Positions 61,855-64,000 of a stretch of 64,000 nt of DNA are shown here, in pieces. Below the pieces are notes generated by a model that did no database searches, was not told the origin of the DNA, and saw only the letters and a program-made list of their open reading frames with translations. This DNA is from Pseudomonas sp. IPO3778. GTDB lineage: Bacteria; Pseudomonadota; Gammaproteobacteria; Pseudomonadales; Pseudomonadaceae. A program made the position numbers and the translations under genes. The first letter of the stretch is position 1. Each line of letters begins with the position of its first letter. The DNA is taken from contig NZ_JACARC010000030.1 of assembly GCF_013386825.1 (NCBI RefSeq), positions 62,001-126,000 of the forward strand. Reading direction: 5' to 3'.

Positions 61855-64000
61855 TCAGGGCGTAGGGGCGTGCTCCGGCCGCTGTGCCCGCTGCGCCACC
61901 CAATATTCCACCAGCTCACGCAACTGCGACAACTCCACCGGCTTGGCCATGTGCCCGTCCATCCCGGCCTGGCGTGCACGCTCTTTATGCTCTGAAAGAA
62001 TGTGCGCCGTCAGCGCCACGATCGGCGTGCGAATGCGCTGGTTGCTGACTTCCCATGCCCGCAGTTGCTGGGTGGCGGAGAAACCGTCGAGGATCGGCAT
62101 TTCACAATCCATCAACACCAGGTCGTAGCGCTGGGTCTTCATCGCCTGCAGGGCTTCTTCGCCGTTGCTGGCGGTGTCGGGCTGCAGGTTGAGCTTGCCG
62201 AGCATGCCGCGAATCACCTTGGTGGAGATACTGTTGTCTTCCGCCACCAGAATCTTGAAATCACTCGGCACCGTCACGGGAACGGGGGCGCTGATCGCTG
62301 CCTGGCGAGGCTGCACGGTGCCCTTGCTGCGTTGGGTCAGTTCGTCGGCGAGCGTGGTCTTGAGGGTATAGCCGGCCACAGGCTTGGCGAGGATGCGTTT
62401 GATCCCGCAGTTGCGCGCGATGATCTTGCTCGGCGCATTGCTGATGCCGGTGAGCATGATCAGCAAAATGTCGTGGTTCAGGCTCGGGTCTTCCTTGATC
62501 TTCGCCGCCAGTTGCATACCGGTCATGCCGGGCATGTTCTGGTCCAGCAGCACCACGTCGAAATAATCCCGCAGGTGCGCCTTGGTGCGCAGCAGGGCCA
62601 ACGCCTCCTTGCCCGATGGCACCGCGCTCACGTTCAGGCCCCACGCCGTGCATTGCTGCACCAGCACTTTGCGGCAGGTGTCGTTGTCGTCCACCACCAG
62701 CACGCGGGCGCCCTTGAGCGGGCCGTCGAGGTCGGAGGTCGGATGCTCCAGGCGTTCCGGGTCCAGCGGTAAGGTCAGCCACAGGGTGCTGCCCTGTTGG
62801 CTGCCGCTCTTGATGCCGAACTCGCCGTTCATCAACAGGATCAACTGGCGGGCGATGACCAGGCCCAGATGGCCGCTCAAGCGGGTGGCAGACAGGAAGT
62901 TCTTGCTGTGCAACTCGCTGTGCAGCAGGGCGTCGCGCTCGGCGGGCTCCATCGGCAGGCCGCTGTCTTGCACGGCAATGCGCAGGCGCGGTTTGCTGCT
63001 GCGCTCGTCCAGCGCCACCACGATCAGCACTTCGCCTTCATCAGTTTTTTGCAGGGCGTTTTCCAGCAGGCTCAACAGCGCCTGGCGCAGGCGCGTCGGG
63101 TCGCCGCTGATCACCCGTGGCACTTGTGGCTGGATAAAGCTGATCAGCTCGACATTCTGCTGTTCGGCCTTGGCGCGGAAAATACTCAGGCAGTCTTCGA
63201 TCAACGCGTTGAGGTCGAATTGCACGTCGTCCAGCTCGATCTGCCCGGATTCGAGCTTGGAGATGTCGAGAATCTCGTTGATCAGGGTGAGCAGTTCATT
63301 GCCGGCGCTATGAATGGTTTGCACGTAGTCCCGTTGCTTGACCGACAGCGGCGTACCCAGCAGCAGTTCGGTCATGCCCAGCACGCCGTTCATGGGGGTG
63401 CGGATTTCGTGGCTGATCTTCGCCAGGAACTCGGCCTTGGCGGCGATTTCGGCATTGCTGGCCGCCAGGTCGCGACTGAGGCTGAAGTTGTCTTCAGTGA
63501 TAGCGCGTTGGCGTTCGCCCAACGCCAGGCTCATCAACAGGCCGCTGAGGCAGATAAAACCGAGCAAGGTGACGATCAAGCCTTGGGGCGCCACCAGTGT
63601 CAGGCCCAGCAAGGCCGGCAGGATGATCAGCGTGCCAATGTTGAAGATCACCATCGCCAGCATGAACAGGCGCGCCGGGCGATAACCTTTTTGCCAGTGA
63701 TAGGCCGAGACGAACAGCATGCTCAGGCCGGCCAGCGCCACCAGGGCGTAGGTGATGATGTTCAGGGGCAGCGTATTGACGAACAGCAGCAACAGCCCGA
63801 CCAGGACGATCAGCAGGATATCGGCCATCAACAGCTTGTTCAGCGGGTGCGGGCCCAGGGGGGCAAAGAAACGGTAAGCGAACATCAGCCCGCACGGTGC
63901 CGTCAGCAGCAGGGCGAGGTAGGCGCCGGGGGTTTGTACCGCGTGCCAGTTCGGCAGCCACGGCCCCACCACGTTGAGCAACAGCGCCAGGCTGAGCATC
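61855..64000 (-). CDS. retS: RetS-like hybrid sensor histidine kinase, C-terminal 714 residues
   Basis: The gene runs off the right edge, so the N-terminal sensor is missing. Visible in order: about seven membrane helices (7TMR-DISM type), HisKA with [23 protein letters not shown], and a HATPase with LLSLLENAL and weak G boxes. The first receiver has [21 protein letters not shown] and LAKPVAGY; the second has [23 protein letters not shown] and [10 protein letters not shown]. This layout and sequence match RetS, which binds GacS and blocks the Gac/Rsm switch to biofilm and secretion. A LadS-like or other hybrid kinase is less likely. Confidence 0.88.
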   Translation of the reverse strand, partial: MLSLALLLNVVGPWLPNWHAVQTPGAYLALLLTAPCGLMFAYRFFAPLGPHPLNKLLMADILLIVLVGLLLLFVNTLPLNIITYALVALAGLSMLFVSAYHWQKGYRPARLFMLAMVIFNIGTLIILPALLGLTLVAPQGLIVTLLGFICLSGLLMSLALGERQRAITEDNFSLSRDLAASNAEIAAKAEFLAKISHEIRTPMNGVLGMTELLLGTPLSVKQRDYVQTIHSAGNELLTLINEILDISKLESGQIELDDVQFDLNALIEDCLSIFRAKAEQQNVELISFIQPQVPRVISGDPTRLRQALLSLLENALQKTDEGEVLIVVALDERSSKPRLRIAVQDSGLPMEPAERDALLHSELHSKNFLSATRLSGHLGLVIARQLILLMNGEFGIKSGSQQGSTLWLTLPLDPERLEHPTSDLDGPLKGARVLVVDDNDTCRKVLVQQCTAWGLNVSAVPSGKEALALLRTKAHLRDYFDVVLLDQNMPGMTGMQLAAKIKEDPSLNHDILLIMLTGISNAPSKIIARNCGIKRILAKPVAGYTLKTTLADELTQRSKGTVQPRQAAISAPVPVTVPSDFKILVAEDNSISTKVIRGMLGKLNLQPDTASNGEEALQAMKTQRYDLVLMDCEMPILDGFSATQQLRAWEVSNQRIRTPIVALTAHILSEHKERARQAGMDGHMAKPVELSQLRELVEYWVAQRAQRPEHAPTP

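Overview
The window comes from a Pseudomonas of the fluorescens group. The evidence is high GC with Pseudomonas codon use, 17 Pseudomonas-type REP inverted pairs (REPINs) between genes, the amaB-amaA pipecolate genes, the bra branched-chain amino acid transporter, a split urease locus with a urea ABC transporter, an aerobic cobalamin operon with a CobJ-CbiG fusion, and the start of a RetS-like hybrid kinase. Much of the gene order matches P. aeruginosa blocks I know (desT-ureEFG; ureD-ureA-GNAT-ureB-ureC-urt; cob genes beside a TonB receptor and an ABC transporter). That comparison is from memory; no search was run.

Layout. 1-1.6 kb: end of amaB, then amaA (lysine/pipecolate catabolism). 1.6-7.1 kb: braCDEFG behind a near-consensus sigma-54 promoter and tandem upstream repeats. 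7.2-7.9 kb: a non-coding stretch rich in DnaA-box-like sites. 7.9-11 kb: SDR reductase, cation diffusion facilitator, AGE-family epimerase. 11.1-13.5 kb: ureJ-G-F-E (nickel uptake and urease maturation). 13.9-18 kb: NlpC/P60 hydrolase, DesT-like regulator, secreted 30-residue-repeat protein, AsmA protein. 18-24 kb: ferritin-like protein, LysR regulator divergent from azoR-SMR, EamA exporter divergent from an AraC regulator, PsiF, AI-2E family permease. 24.3-27.2 kb: Hsp70-like yegD divergent from cbpA-cbpM. 27.2-31.7 kb: a very large toxin/effector gene with an N-terminal dermonecrotic-toxin-like part and a C-terminal NEL ubiquitin-ligase part, now split by a frameshift and probable deletion. 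31.8-42 kb: ureC, ureB, two GNATs, ureA, ureD and urtEDCBA, all on the minus strand, with sigma-54 and NtrC-like sites before urtA.

42.2-47.2 kb: metal-related ABC transporter and TonB receptor behind a Zur-type palindrome. 47.3-52.4 kb: a copper-uptake operon (DUF2946, PCu(A)C, DUF2946, OprC/NosA receptor, PepSY protein). 52.5-53.6 kb: an antitoxin-like fragment and a DUF6124 gene with a highly structured 5' leader. 53.7-60 kb: cobalamin ring genes cobK-cobL divergent from cobG-H-I-J. 60.3-64 kb: unknown protein, MarC-family protein, and the C-terminal part of RetS, cut by the window edge.

The genes form three functional themes. The first is nitrogen acquisition: bra and urt feed amino acids and urea inward, and urease with its accessory proteins releases ammonia; both transporters carry sigma-54 promoter signatures. 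The second is metal handling: nickel for urease, copper uptake, and a Zur-controlled import system next to cobalamin synthesis. The third is interaction with other cells: the broken NEL effector and RetS. The most novel-looking signals are the RNA leader before the DUF6124 gene, the tandem enhancer-like repeats before braC, and the broken NEL effector.
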